Both the position numbers and the translations under genes were made by a program. Of a stretch of DNA of 64,000 nucleotides, positions 15,001-24,663 are shown piece after piece. This DNA comes from Limnomonas spitsbergensis. Lineage: Eukaryota; Chlorophyta; Chlorophyceae; Chlamydomonadales. A model generated the notes under the pieces. That model had not been told where the DNA came from, did not search any database, and saw only the letters and a list, made by a program, of their open reading frames with translations. Where the stretch lies: assembly GCA_037349105.1 (NCBI GenBank), contig JAYJMM010000057.1:1-64000 (forward strand). The letters run 5' to 3'. Within the stretch, counting starts at the first letter, position 1; every line of letters starts with the position of its first letter.

Positions 15001-15027
15001 TGAGACAGGCCCCCTGATGCCCCTTCC
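1..15027. repeat. 41-bp minisatellite array, left copy (about 366 units)
   Basis: Tandem units of 41 bp fill this interval. On the plus strand each unit runs roughly ACCCCTGAGACAGG, then CCCCTGATG, then CCCCCTGCACCCTCTGT. Units vary at set positions (GCACCC or GTACCC, CTGATG or ATGCTG, TGAGACA or TTAGACA). Some are 32 bp, from a 9-bp deletion between two GTACC copies; some are 42 bp, with an extra T before GCACCC. The plus strand is C-rich and full of stops; the minus strand is G-rich and almost stop-free in every frame because 41 is not a multiple of 3. The array lies between the second exon of the left METTL21-like gene and the window edge, so by analogy with the right-hand copy it is probably intronic. 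The left end of the array is outside the window. Confidence 0.97.
4305..8877. repeat. Higher-order repeat of 2,272 bp within the left array
   Basis: Two successive copies of a block of about 55 units share the same order of variant units with a constant offset of 2,272 bp. The rare variant GATGTCCGTTGC occurs at 4,361 and again at 6,633, and the frame interruptions at 4,305, 4,624, 5,403 and 5,772 recur at 6,577, 6,896, 7,675 and 8,044. Looser copies continue to about 14,300 with offsets of 3,297 and 2,477 bp. This is what unequal exchange or segmental duplication inside the array would produce. Confidence 0.85.
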
Positions 15028-15189
15028 TCAGCTTTTCAGTTCAGCATGCTTCTCTTCTCTCACCTTGACTCTGCTCTGCTCCGCCATCCCTTCTCCCATT
15101 TGCACCTGTGCCACCACCGATCACTGCCCTTCCTTCCTATTTTTTCTCAGCACCTGTGACGGCTCCAATTTCCTTCCTTCCGATCCCCT
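15028..15189. other. Segment present in the left copy but absent from the right copy
   Basis: About 164 bp separate the 41-bp array from the part shared with 55,472 onward. In the right-hand copy the two flanks are joined directly, with a 3-bp TCC overlap. The segment contains degenerate 49-bp units, recognisable from CACCTGTG at 15,103 and 15,151. No gene is seen in it. Confidence 0.7.
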
Positions 15190-15800
15190 CCCTTCACACT
15201 TGTACCGGCACCAAAATCCAGCCATCTAATCCCCTCGTCTCTCTGCACCTGTGCAGGCATTAATATCCCCTCCGTTCCCTTATTTTCTCCGCACCTGTGC
15301 CGGCGCCAATCCCCTCCCCTCCCATCCCCTCTGTTCTCCGCACCTGTGCCCGCGCCATTCCCCTCCCCTCCCCTCCCCTCTGTTCTCCGCACCTGTTCCG
15401 GCGCCAATCCCCTCCCCTCCCCTCCCCTCTGTTCTCCGCACCTGTTCCGGCGCCAATCCCCTCCCATCCCATCCCCTCTGTTCTCCGCACCTGTGCCGGC
15501 GCCAATCCCCTCCCATCCCATCCCCTCTGTTCTCCGCACCTGTGCCGGCGCCAATCCCCTCCCATCCCCTCCCCTCTGTTCTCCGCACCTGTTCCGGCGC
15601 CAATCCCCTCCCATCCCATCCCCTCTGTTCTCCGCACCTGTGCCGGCGCCAATCCCCTCCCCTCCCCTCCCCTCTGTTCTCCGCACCTGTGCCGGCGCCA
15701 ATCCCCTCCCATCCCATCCCCTCTGTTCTCCGCACCTGTTCCGGCGCCAATCCCCTCCCATCCCCTCCCCTCTGTTCTCCGCACCTGAGCCGGCGCCAAT
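15095..15800 (-). repeat. 49-bp tandem array spanning a 5' splice site, left copy (about 15 units)
   Basis: The plus-strand word CACCTG recurs at 15,103, 15,151, 15,197 (as CACTTG), 15,246 and 15,292, then exactly every 49 bp from 15,292 to 15,782. Read on the minus strand, each unit contains the end of the methyltransferase exon (GGCGCCGG..CAG) followed by the donor GTGCGG and a G-rich stretch. The unit touching the exon holds the presumed working donor at 15,784-15,783. Units near the exon are almost identical, while those beyond 15,292 are clearly diverged. The minus strand is open in all frames. Confidence 0.93.
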
Positions 15801-15868
15801 CTCCAGGACATGCTTGGCTTGCATCTTGTCCCCATATGCCTGGGTCAAATGCCCTGACAAGTGCACAC
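15785..15868 (-). CDS. METTL21-like methyltransferase, left paralogue, exon 2 (SAM motif I)
   Basis: This 84-bp exon starts after the acceptor CTGCCAACAG and ends at the donor G|GTGCGG, phase 1 at both sides. It encodes a segment ending VLEIGAGSG, the glycine-rich SAM-binding motif I of class I methyltransferases. It differs from the exon at 55,920-56,003 by a Ser for Thr in that motif and a Gly for Ala after VHLS. The next exon would carry the post-I motif and must lie left of the window, beyond the 41-bp array. The frame is intact, so the paralogue may be functional. Confidence 0.75.
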
Positions 15869-16446
15869 CTGTTGGCAGTGGCTTGACAAGGTGAAGCATG
15901 CGGCAACCTAGCTGCTGCTGCTGCATTCACGCAGCCACCCTTAGCTTAATCCAAAGGGGCTAGTCAGAGCCAACCAGTGGGCACCCTATGAACGTGATGC
16001 CTAAGCGCAACCATACATATATGTGTCATGGATCAGTGCTGTGCAATTGCGCCGTAATTCAGGAATCATGCATGTAATTACTCTTTCTGGTAAAGGTAGC
16101 TGAATCTGCCTTGAAAGTACGTTGACTGAAACTCAGCTACGTAATTCAGCCAGCGTAAGGACAATAATCGGCACAGCACTGGTCCAGATACATACCAATA
16201 TACCATTAGCACCAAGTGCATACTACAGAGGGCATACCATGTTTTGAGGTATTGCTTGTGTTATTTCAGCAGCTCTTGTTTTTTGCCGGACTTTCCGCGG
16301 GGTGTCCAATTGCCCAACCTCTAAATCCTGTGAAACTGACATGAGCTGAACATCACATGCCTAGGTCCAGTGGCTCAGTGACATATCAACTCCAGTTCAA
16401 ACTTTAACGTATTCCACCCAATGTCCTCACTTTAAATGCATCCCAC
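15869..16446 (-). other. Intron 1 of the left methyltransferase paralogue
   Basis: Non-coding interval of 578 bp bounded by a GTGGGA donor at 16,446 and a CAACAG acceptor at 15,869. It is nearly identical to 56,004-56,583 and has no tandem array at either end, unlike introns 2 and 3 of the right-hand gene. No independent gene is seen. Confidence 0.65.
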
Positions 16447-16540
16447 CTGCAGTCCAAACAAAGCCACCAGTGGCGTCGCCGCTACCGTCAGCATCGAGGG
16501 ATTTGATCTGCAGGCCTGGCAGGCCCACTTGGTCCGCCAT
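16447..16540 (-). CDS. METTL21-like methyltransferase, left paralogue, exon 1
   Basis: This 94-bp exon begins at an ATG (MADQVG) and ends at the donor GCAG|GTGGGA with one base left over, matching the phase of the next exon. It encodes GGFVWTAG, which joins to VHLSAHL/VHLSGHL to give the (V/L)W..(S/A)G..L segment that precedes motif I in METTL21-type enzymes. The ATG directly follows TTCAG, so it could be either the true start or an internal exon after an acceptor. The sequence is almost identical to the right copy at 56,584-56,677. Confidence 0.7.
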
Positions 16541-16581
16541 CTGAATAAATGGGGCAAGGTGGAATAGAGGATAGTTTGGCC

Positions 16582-16642
16582 AGCGAGCAGGCAGGCAGGT
16601 AGGCAGGCAGGTAGGTAGGCAGACAGACAGACAGGCAGACAC
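16582..16642. repeat. (CAGG/TAGG/CAGA)n microsatellite
   Basis: A tetranucleotide-like run lies just upstream of the left exon 1. On the minus strand it reads as a pyrimidine-rich CTGC/CTAC/CTGT tract and could act as 5' untranslated sequence or as a polypyrimidine tract. The same tract is present at 56,723-56,782. Confidence 0.8.
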
Positions 16643-17215
16643 ACTTCATGGGATATTGGCTGCACAGGTTCAGTAGGCCCGAGTGTGTGCGGGGGTCCTT
16701 AAGGGAGGAAGCTTGATCTGCCTTCTGGACGTGCGGAAGATGGAACGGGGAGGAAGTGAAGCGAGGTGCCTGGGGAGACGTATCAGCCATATACTGCACT
16801 GCACCTTATCTCCCCTTGAAGTGCCAGGCAGCAGGGTCCCTTATACTTTGGGGCAGATGCATCGATGCTTCAAGAAAACAAGAAATCAAGTGATCTGCAG
16901 GCATGATATAATGGGCATGTAATAATTCGGGATGCAAATCTTGCATCTCACCGCCGAAACAATTCCAACACGATTCCAACACCATGTGGGGACGGAGGAG
17001 TGTCCTCATCACCTCGCAGTCTGATGTTCGGTGCATCAGCTGCAATTTAGCTACAATTCAGCTACAATTCAGCTACATCGAGGCCTACGGTGGAGTCGGC
17101 TTGATGCAGCAAGCCCGTGCTGCTTGGCCCATCAGTCGAAAGCTGTTCCATGTTTGATTCCCACCGACACGGTCACGGCTGCCTGGCTGCCTGCCAAAGA
17201 TGGTCTGGAACTCAC

Positions 17216-17967
17216 ACAAATAGACAAATGCACTTCCCTGCAGCTGTGCAGTCACTAGGGACTGGTTGGCCTGAGATGTTCGCCATGTGTCACTTTTCTG
17301 ACCTACCTTTACCTGCGCCATGAGGCTTGCAGATTCTTGCTGGAGCAGAAGTATCTCGACCCTGGAGATCTCATTGTGTCATACTGACTGCCGCAAGAGG
17401 GGGAAAGGCAGGGGGCAAAATCTTTGCATCGATACAAAAAAACCAACAGAGTTTTGGAAATTGAGCTGGATGTCTAGAGTGACGGAATGGCAGGGCCGAG
17501 ATCCGTCGTGCACATTTGAACTGTCAATCTACTCTCCATGCAGTTTGAAAGTGCAACATACAGCAACAGGCTGGTTCTTGGGCCCCTGGCTGGGACAGAG
17601 AACACACAGATGTTCAAATTTGAATTCAACAATAAAGACGTACCCTGGCATACTTCTCTAGCCACTGATTCTTCTCGTTGACGCCCTTGTCCAGTTCCTG
17701 TTTCCAAAACCGCACCTCTTTCTCCAGTTGCTGCAGAACATTCCGAAGAGAGCAGCGTCAGCATAATGTGTCTTGCTTCGACTGTGTTCATAGCCTCACA
17801 ATCTGAATCCCCCCATGAAACGCACACTGGGCTAGTTACCTCGATGCCATTTCGACGCGACCCTCCAATACCGAGAAACGGCATCGCATATGCCGATGCC
17901 GACCCCCTGGTGCTGATGGACTGCAGCAATGAGTGCCTGTTCCGATTGCCGATTCTCGTCTCTACTT
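17216..17967 (-). CDS. Partial coiled-coil protein, 3-4 exons (unidentified)
   Basis: Short exons on the minus strand connect through good splice signals. Exon 17,967-17,840 follows CCTTGTGACAG and ends GAG|GTAACT. Exon 17,730-17,644 follows TTCTGCAG and ends AGG|GTACGT, encoding a charged heptad-like stretch (QLEKEVRFWKQELDKGVNEK). Exon 17,354-17,313 ends CAG|GTAAAG and encodes ILLLQQESASLMAQ. A possible fourth exon is 17,270-17,216, ending T|GTGAGT. All junctions up to the third exon are phase 0. The composition (Glu, Lys, Gln, Leu) suggests an alpha-helical coiled coil, but I do not recognise the family, and both ends of the gene are unresolved. The duplication border at 17,278 falls just upstream of the fourth exon. 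The right-hand copy of that exon has changed residues and a weakened donor (GTGAAT). It could also be the 5' part of the left methyltransferase gene, though the phases do not meet. Confidence 0.45.
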
Positions 17968-18009
17968 CTGTCACAAGGGACTGTCACGGCATCTTCAAAC
18001 TTCACCGCA

Positions 18010-19147
18010 CAGGGCGGGTCAGATGTATCGACACGTTTTTAGGGGTACTGAGGTTTGACCCGCCGTCCCAACCTGGTTCACACTAGCAGTACCAACTGCA
18101 ATTTGAAGTAATCTCTCTAGGAACTGCCTCGATCGACCTGGTGTGTTGCTACATCGTCAAGTGCTGTAATCAGCTTGACATACACGGTTTATTGAGGTCT
18201 GTTGCCTGTTGGGGTATCACTCATTTGAATCCGAATGGCAGTTGGATGCCAAAAACTGCCCCGTTGGGTACCAAACTTGCGGCGGCTGAGCCTGAAAAGT
18301 GGCCAAAACCCGGTTAAGGTAGAACCCTATGTAAGTGTAGGTGGGCCATAGACGGAGGCATTGCCACCTTCCCTGGGTCATTTGGCCAATCCAACATGCA
18401 GATATGGCCTTCCATGGGGCCCACATCAGGGCTGTCTTTGATGGATTGGAATTCACTCCATACATGTCTGATTGCTATGATGTCTGGTAATTCAGAGAGC
18501 CTGAGAGTAGCTCATTAAGACTTTACACCCAATTGTTGCACCATTTCCCACTCCAGAGGCTGCAAATTTGGGGCAAAGGTGGCTTGTCAGGAAGCCATGC
18601 CCCTTGCCCCATGCAGCCCCTCAGCCATGCAAGCTCCCATATCACTGCCACTGAGTTCCAGAATGCCTTAAGTCAGGTATCCACTCTTTATTCACACATC
18701 TTGATTTTCATGTCCTTTATTCCAGGCCCCCCTCCTTATCTGAGCTGAGCCAGCCAGATCTGCCGAGGACTGGTTTTGCGAGAGGATGGAAAAAACAGCA
18801 CTGGTGGTTTCAGAGCCACAACCCTAGGCTTTACAGCAGGTAATACTTCAGCTATGGAGGCCAGCACTGCAATATAACATCCTCAAAAAATTAGAGGCAG
18901 GCCCCTCAGCATGGCCAAGTTATCTCAAAACATAAATTTATTGGAGTTGATGATTCTGTCAAGTGGACTCCTTAAGCCCATTGTGTTTGCGTTTGATTAT
19001 CTCAAGGGACAGTTGGTGCCTACCAGTATTAGTGCACTGCTAGCAATCAGGTTAGAGCACAGTCGATGTGTTATTGATATCAAGTCATGACCTAACCTCC
19101 TTGCACTGGGCCTGTCCACGTTTTTACGATACATATGACCCGCCCTG
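18010..19147. mobile_element. Possible non-autonomous DNA transposon (CAGGG inverted ends, no target duplication)
   Basis: The 21 bases at 18,010-18,030, starting CAGGGCGGGTCA, match the reverse complement of 19,127-19,147 at 20 positions. Ends of the CAGGG type are typical of hAT elements, but the neighbouring 8-mers (TCACCGCA and CACGTTGC) do not match. The 1.1-kb interior has no convincing open frame. It may be an old element or two related solo ends. Confidence 0.35.
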
Positions 19148-21050
19148 CACGTTGCGTGAACGGGCTGAGGCCGGGGATTGAGGCCCCATCCTTGTCACAT
19201 GCCAGTCCTCCAGTTACCCTGGCATCAAAGCTGTTGTTTTACTGTTTTAAAAAATACATGGAAAGTTGATGTCATGCAGTAAATCAGAATCGCCATGATT
19301 TGTAAAGCATAGATGTTTTACTCTGATCTGGGAGCTTGAGGCTTCAAAATGAATCTCAGCTAGCTCATTTCAACAGGGATTCGCACTTGCCGATCCCTGC
19401 CCCTGCCAACAGGGCTTACTCCTGCAGATGAGCTGACTATGGTGCAACAGGATCTGGTCATGCCGCCCAGGCGCCCAGTGGCATCAGCCACGTGGGTTTT
19501 TATCATATCAGCCCTGCTTCCGGAGGCGTCACTCCATGCATCCCTTGCTCAATGTACTTACAGCATACCTCGCTTGACATCCTTACCAACATTTGGACAG
19601 CTGTATGTGCGGCAACTGTGGAGGCCATGGCATGGGGGCGTCGGCAAGTATGGGCGCTCCTTCTGTTGGCGACTTGGCGTCAAGGGATCGGGTGAGCAGG
19701 CAGGGGGGACGTGGTGTTGCAACCTGCACACCGAGTGCAAATGCACTTTAGTCCTAGCTTAAGTTGGTAAAAGCACCTCCTCGCTCTGTACCGTACTGTC
19801 TGTGCCTCCTTGGTTAGGATGCGGTACCGTGTACAGTATCATCCATAACACAGTCTAGATGTGCATGACATGTACATCAGAACCGTATACCAGACTATCT
19901 CAAGGCCTAGTAGCTTCCAGAATGCTTCATACCCCTCACTTAGAACGAAGCTTTTTGAACATGGATGATGATAGATCCGGTAGTGTGAGCAGAACTTGGT
20001 TTAATCCACTCAGGGAAAAGGTTTACAAGTACTGCGACTCATTTTAAATAGGAATGTTTGGTATCCAGGAGGATCATGTCCCCGAGATGATATTAAACAT
20101 CTCTATGGTTTTGGTCGGTATAGAGCTTCTGACGCTGCTGAGCGGCAACTCGAAATTTCGGAGCCTCTGATAAACCTACATAATTTTTCCTGTGAATGCG
20201 GAAGAGGTTTAGGTGTTTTTGCACTAGTGGGAATAACTGAAAGGTAGGCATGGATCACGTCCATGATTTTCAGCTGTAGATTAACAGGTGCCCCATCTTG
20301 TGTGCTCAAGATGACCAACATCGTTTCTTCATGTCTTCCATAACTCGATTGACTCCCTCAGTTTGACAAGCACTTTGAGGGTGAAATAATGCAGAAGATA
20401 GAGCGGCTGTGACTGGTACCATTAGTGTGAATCATTGCTGTCCAGAATTCACACGTAAAGACAGAGCCTCAATCCAAAACCATGTCAATGAGAAGGCCGT
20501 GCAATTCGTACTGTATCCATGTAGCTGAGCTAGCTGTCAATAGTGGATCAAGTAAGAGCAAAATGGACAATATTTAGTGAGTCAGCAGACAAACACAATG
20601 CTGACGTCAGAACCTTTCCTGGTATGCGTTAGGGACCTGTTGAATAAAATCCAGGTTCACCGTGTCCATCCACTGGGGCTGTGGGTACTGCCAACGGCTG
20701 CTATAAGCCGCAGCTGGCTGGTAGCTGGTTTACACTTTTATTTTTTTGTCAGCAAACACACGAGGCTGGTAGGATACCACTGTATGGTCAGGGGGGATGG
20801 TGCATCATCCCACAGAGGATGTGTTTACGAAATTCATCATCATGCAGGACCGTCAGTTGATGGTTTCTCCCCCACAGGCCATCTCTGTGACTGAGTTTTC
20901 TTTACCAGGAAAACCAGACTATGCATCATTTGCATAGCCTTGTTGCAAGAGTTGAGTGGTATTTGTCTCTATATCAGTACTGGGCATCATTCCCCAGACG
21001 TTGCATTTCGACGTCATTGCAGAGGTGTCGAAAGTATCAGCTGTTTCCGT
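19148..21050. other. No recognisable gene
   Basis: Open frames on both strands are short and have no family resemblance, splice logic or unusual repeats. I see intergenic or degraded transposon sequence only. Confidence 0.5.
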
Positions 21051-21063
21051 TGGTAGACCCTGA

Positions 21064-21158
21064 AAGAGAGAAAGAAAGAAAACTATACTCCTCAGGGGCG
21101 TGAGGGTTATGGAAACAGTATGGCATGGACGGAGGCCGCCCCCACGCCGTTACCATTA
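21064..21158 (-). mobile_element. SINE-like short retroposon, copy 1 (95 bp)
   Basis: This copy is similar to 29,870-29,961 and to the first part of 23,967-24,188. Shared blocks are a GAAAGAAAGAAAACTA run, GGGGCGTGAGGGTTA.GGAAA and GGCATGG.C..AGGCCGC, ending near GTTACCAT. It is flanked by 13-bp imperfect direct repeats, TGGTAGACCCTGA (21,051-21,063) and TGGTGGACCTTGA (21,159-21,171), with 11 of 13 matching. On the minus strand the element ends in a (TTTC)n tail, as a retroposed short element might. Confidence 0.6.
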
Positions 21159-21171
21159 TGGTGGACCTTGA

Positions 21172-21818
21172 TGAATATTTTCAGCAATTGTCTCCAAATC
21201 AGGGGACCCCACTGTCTTCCATCTTCGCCTTTATTTGGATAAGGCTTTTCTGGCAGTAGAAAGGGCGAAAGGCTCTACCTCTGGTCTCGATCATGGCCAG
21301 AGCCAGAGTCCCGTGAAATGCTGGGTGTCGGGACAGATGATCAGGAACGTTTGTAATGCCCCCTGCCGCCATTCTCATTTAAATTTAGATGGTTGGAAAG
21401 ATTATTTCCACCAACACTGTCTTTGCGAGAGGGTCGGCTGTGTCTGCTGATGAATGAGAGGATTATGATGATTGATGAGTCATTCCTTTGAGATGAATCC
21501 CCTCTATCTCATTAGGAAGGCCTTGTTCAAAAAGTGTGGACGGTACTAGCCCATATGTCTTGGTCGCCTGTACCGTAGTCCAATTAAGCTCAGCATAAGT
21601 TATATTAGGGCTCTCAAGAGCTCTGGGTCGGCCAGCTTGGAGCGGAGGGGCTGGCCTTGCCTCCTTCTGCATATCTTGATCCAATGCACCAACAGCTACA
21701 GGCCGGACGCACTGACATGGCATACAAATTACTATACCATCTCAGACCCACTTGCTTTAGGAACGCTTCAAAGGGCCATTTAGCTATCCACCGCTGAGCG
21801 GCAATAGTACCCGCCAGG
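21172..21818. other. No recognisable gene
   Basis: No coding signal was identified. A minus-strand open stretch around 21,463-21,826 has a vaguely retrotransposon-like composition, but I could not match it to a domain. Confidence 0.4.
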
Positions 21819-22008
21819 AGTGCCACTCCAGGACCGTTTCATTATATTATTACATGGGGATTATGAAGCCCAGATGGCATTATAATGATGAGGACAAAGC
21901 AGTAACCCTAAACCCTAAACTAGTGCCACTCCAGGACCGTTTCATTATATTATTACATGGGGATTATGAAGCCCAGATGGCATTATAATGATGAGGACAA
22001 AGCAGTAA
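21819..22008. repeat. 87-bp direct duplication with a telomere-motif filler
   Basis: An 87-bp sequence starting AGTGCCACTCC and ending GCAGTAA occurs at 21,819-21,905 and, without a visible change, at 21,922-22,008. Between the copies lie 16 bases, CCCTAAACCCTAAACT, which are two Arabidopsis-type telomere repeats. The identity of the copies implies a recent event. Confidence 0.95.
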
Positions 22009-22107
22009 AGCATTGGTAGCTTGGGGCCAGATTGAGGTCTCTTGCTAGCAGGCATTAGCTTAAGCCGGTGCCAATTTTTGAACGGAAGATTTCTAGAGGG
22101 CAGCGCT

Positions 22108-23286
22108 GACTAGGCCAGGGTTACCCAGTACGGGCCGTATTGGCCTAAAATCCCGTACCGTATCCGTACCGTACCGTACCGTTTGCAACACGGCCAAGTA
22201 CGGTCGCCATTTCCTGCACTGCATGACTGCATGAGAGCGATGGAGGTAGCGCTGAGAACAGGAATGCAGCGTACACGGCTGATTCGCATTGGATTTTGCA
22301 GCCGTCATCGAAGGCTGGCCAGGCCAAGCGTGGGCGATACAAATTTTGTAATTATATTATCGTCAACACTACGCGATTTACCAATCACCTCGCGGGCATA
22401 ACAGGACAAGTTGCGGCGTGTAAGACGTTAGGACGGGTGATACAGGCATATTGCGGTGATGTCGTGTGATCGTCTCCCTCGTCTGGCAAATCCACACCGT
22501 CCACAGTCCACACATCCAGGGCATCAAAATCTACGTAAGCTCGCTCGCCTCCAGTGGTAAAGAGACATTCGTTGCTCGTGAAAGTATAAGTCTAACCCAA
22601 AACCTAGTGGCAATAAGACAGAACTTGGCACCAAGTCACAATCCAAAGCTGCATAGAGGGAGGAGGGCAGGAGGCCAGGAGGAGTAGGAGCCCATGAGTC
22701 CAGGACTCCCAGGAGGGAGGCAAGACACAGGAGCTCCGTGTCTCCTTACGAAGTGATTTCCATGCATGCCATGCAACTCAGCAACTATGCAAGGTGATTC
22801 TGAGGCCTCTTGTTTCTATTGCTATATTCATGCATGTAAAATTTCATGTGCCATGCTGGTGGGTAGCGTTTATATGGACTAGCTGAATTACAGAAATGCT
22901 GAATGGCATGTTGGAACATTGTAATGGCTATCTGTGAGGAGTTTTGGATTGCATCAATGATCATATTTTCTCCTATCATGTCAGCCTGGTAAATCTGCAT
23001 GCATGCATGGAGATCCTTGGTGGTTATTTGGGGGCCATGCAAAAATTGCATGGGGACTGTCATGCAGCCATGCAGTATGTCAGGATGTGCATGGGATCAA
23101 ACAGTTATGTGAGTGTTGCATGCATGTCTTTCTCTGTGTGGATCCTGCTGTTCTGAGCCTTGAAAATGGGGAAAATCTTGGACCGTATTGGCCTACCGTA
23201 CCGTCCCTTTTGTCCGTACCGTATCCGTACCGTACCGCACCGTATTCCCGTACCGTGTTTCCGTACCGGGTTACCCTGGACTAGGC
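22108..23286. mobile_element. hAT-type non-autonomous transposon (1,163 bp) with 8-bp target-site duplication
   Basis: The element proper is 22,116-23,278. Its ends are CAGGGTTACCCAGTACGG and, as reverse complement of the right end, CAGGGTAACCCGGTACGG (16 of 18 match). It is flanked on both sides by the same 8-mer GACTAGGC (22,108-22,115 and 23,279-23,286). CAGGG ends with an 8-bp target duplication are the signature of the hAT superfamily. Both subterminal regions are packed with CCGTA/TACGG repeats (22,150-22,205 and 23,180-23,270), the usual sort of place for transposase binding. There is no transposase frame inside, so it would need enzyme from elsewhere. The interior has TGCATG-rich stretches. 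Confidence 0.9.
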
Positions 23287-23949
23287 TGAGCTTGGAGCAA
23301 AGGAGCACCCCTTGTTTATTTTTAGTGCGGTTTAACTAGACTTAAGATCCATCGTGGTCTACAGCTATGAGGGCTGGGTGCAACACTGCAACACGCTTTG
23401 CTGCTTGGGCCTCGGGCCAAGGGCCTTGCCGATCATTAAATACTTTCTGCCGGTCATGCAAAGTTTCAGTTCTTCCCTAGGCATCAGACCACTGGTGGGT
23501 GTCCCACAGTCCACAAGCTGACTGTGGTTTCGTGGTTAACTGTGAACCTGCTGTGTCTGCTGGCTGTTCTAAAGTTTAATCCAGGTGTTAGTTCCTGAAC
23601 TGGATTGTGGGCACAAATCCTTGCGGGTAAATGTCCACCTCTTGGCTTCCAAGGGACTGAACATACCGTAAAAACGGGTAGACTTCGCTCAGAATTGATT
23701 AATGATTGGGGGTGCGCGGACATGGATGTGCGCTACTGTAATATTCATTCACAAATTGCCGCTGCTCAGCGTGTCAGCCAGGTGAAATTAATAGCATCGT
23801 ACCTGATGCGCGGCGGCATCGGACATGATATACAAACTGTTTTTGGCTGCGCGACATAATTTCGAATTGTTCTTGGGGGGATGCACGGACCCTACAGTCA
23901 TTTTTTTACTGTATTCTGAAAATCTTGATCAGCCTGGATGTGGGCCACC
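23287..23949. other. No recognisable gene
   Basis: Short frames only, with no family resemblance or splice pattern that I can support. Confidence 0.45.
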
Positions 23950-23966
23950 AGGATTTGCACTGCCGT

Positions 23967-24188
23967 ACAGAAAGAAAGAAAACTACGCCCCGTGGGACTG
24001 GCAAGAGGCGTGAAAGTTTAGGAAACAGCGCAGCCTGGGCCGAAGCCATGTTTGCGCCAATACCGAACAAGACCATCACAGTGGCATGGACTGCTGAATA
24101 AATGTGAAGTGGTTGCAGCCATGAGGCAGCTTTGTCTATGTCCCTGTTCAAGCTCTTTATTTTAAAAACATGTTGTGGATAAGCAGGT
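23967..24188 (-). mobile_element. SINE-like retroposon, copy 2 (long form, about 222 bp)
   Basis: The first 90 or so bases match the two shorter copies at 21,064 and 29,870. Possible target duplications are the 17-mers beginning AGGATTTGC at 23,950 and 24,189, with two mismatches. If these are real, this copy carries about 130 bp more at its plus-strand right end than the others. That would make the shorter copies truncated, or this one composite. Confidence 0.45.
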
Positions 24189-24263
24189 AGGATTTGCGCT
24201 GCCATGAGTGTATCATCAGTAACAACTAGTAGGGAAAAGTGGCCTGAGCCATAAATAAAGCCA

Positions 24264-24324
24264 CTTAGCTGGCTGGCTGGGGCCATTATATCAGTTGGCT
24301 GGCTGGCTGGCTGGCTGGGGCAAT
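24264..24324. repeat. (GGCT)n microsatellite
   Basis: Interrupted runs of GGCTGGCTGG lie in a non-coding stretch. No gene is seen between 24,206 and 24,663. Confidence 0.85.
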
Positions 24325-24663
24325 TAAGTCAGTTGGCTAGCTGCTAGCAGATGACTAGCCTACAGGCTGATATTTTGATTCCGTTAATTTACAATGGCAT
24401 CCGTACTAACCTAACAATTAATAACTGCTGGTACTTTTACTATAGGGATATCACATAATAGTTTGCGGGCACTGGACCCGTTGGATTGCCCACTAAATCA
24501 CATTACGAAACTTTGCATGACTTCAAAGCTTATCATAATCCAATTCACAGTTCCGTGGACCATACATTAGTCCCACCGGATATTTTCCACGCGAACATGC
24601 ATCACAGCTAGATAATAGTTACAACATACAGTATATACAAATGAACCTCAACCAAGCATCCAT

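Larger units (their letters stand above)
15190..17278. repeat. Segmental duplication, left copy
   Basis: This block is directly repeated at about 55,472-57,838 (offset about 40.1 kb), with only scattered substitutions outside the 49-bp array and two larger indels. It contains exons 1 and 2 of the methyltransferase and about 0.7 kb upstream. Its right limit is CCTGAGATG at 17,270-17,278, after which the two copies diverge abruptly. Confidence 0.93.

Noticed and set aside
15251..15894. Plus-strand Pro/Ser/Cys-rich frames in the 49-bp array (CSPHLCRRQSPP)
   Set aside because: They are shadows of the tandem repeat on the antisense strand of the methyltransferase gene, present in all frames.
16541..16800. 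Minus-strand frame APRFTSSPFHLPHVQKADQ upstream of exon 1
   Set aside because: The duplicate at 56,800-56,960 has single-base indels that break the frame, so it is probably untranslated.
17120..17175. tRNA-like A and B boxes (TGGCCCATCAG and GTTTGATTCCC)
   Set aside because: The T-arm stem cannot pair and no acceptor stem is present. The counterpart at 57,690-57,735 also fails to fold.
17085..17321. Conserved frames on both strands within the duplicated block upstream of exon 1
   Set aside because: Differences between the two copies include many amino-acid changes and frame-breaking indels nearby, so coding constraint is not evident apart from the one possible 55-bp exon.
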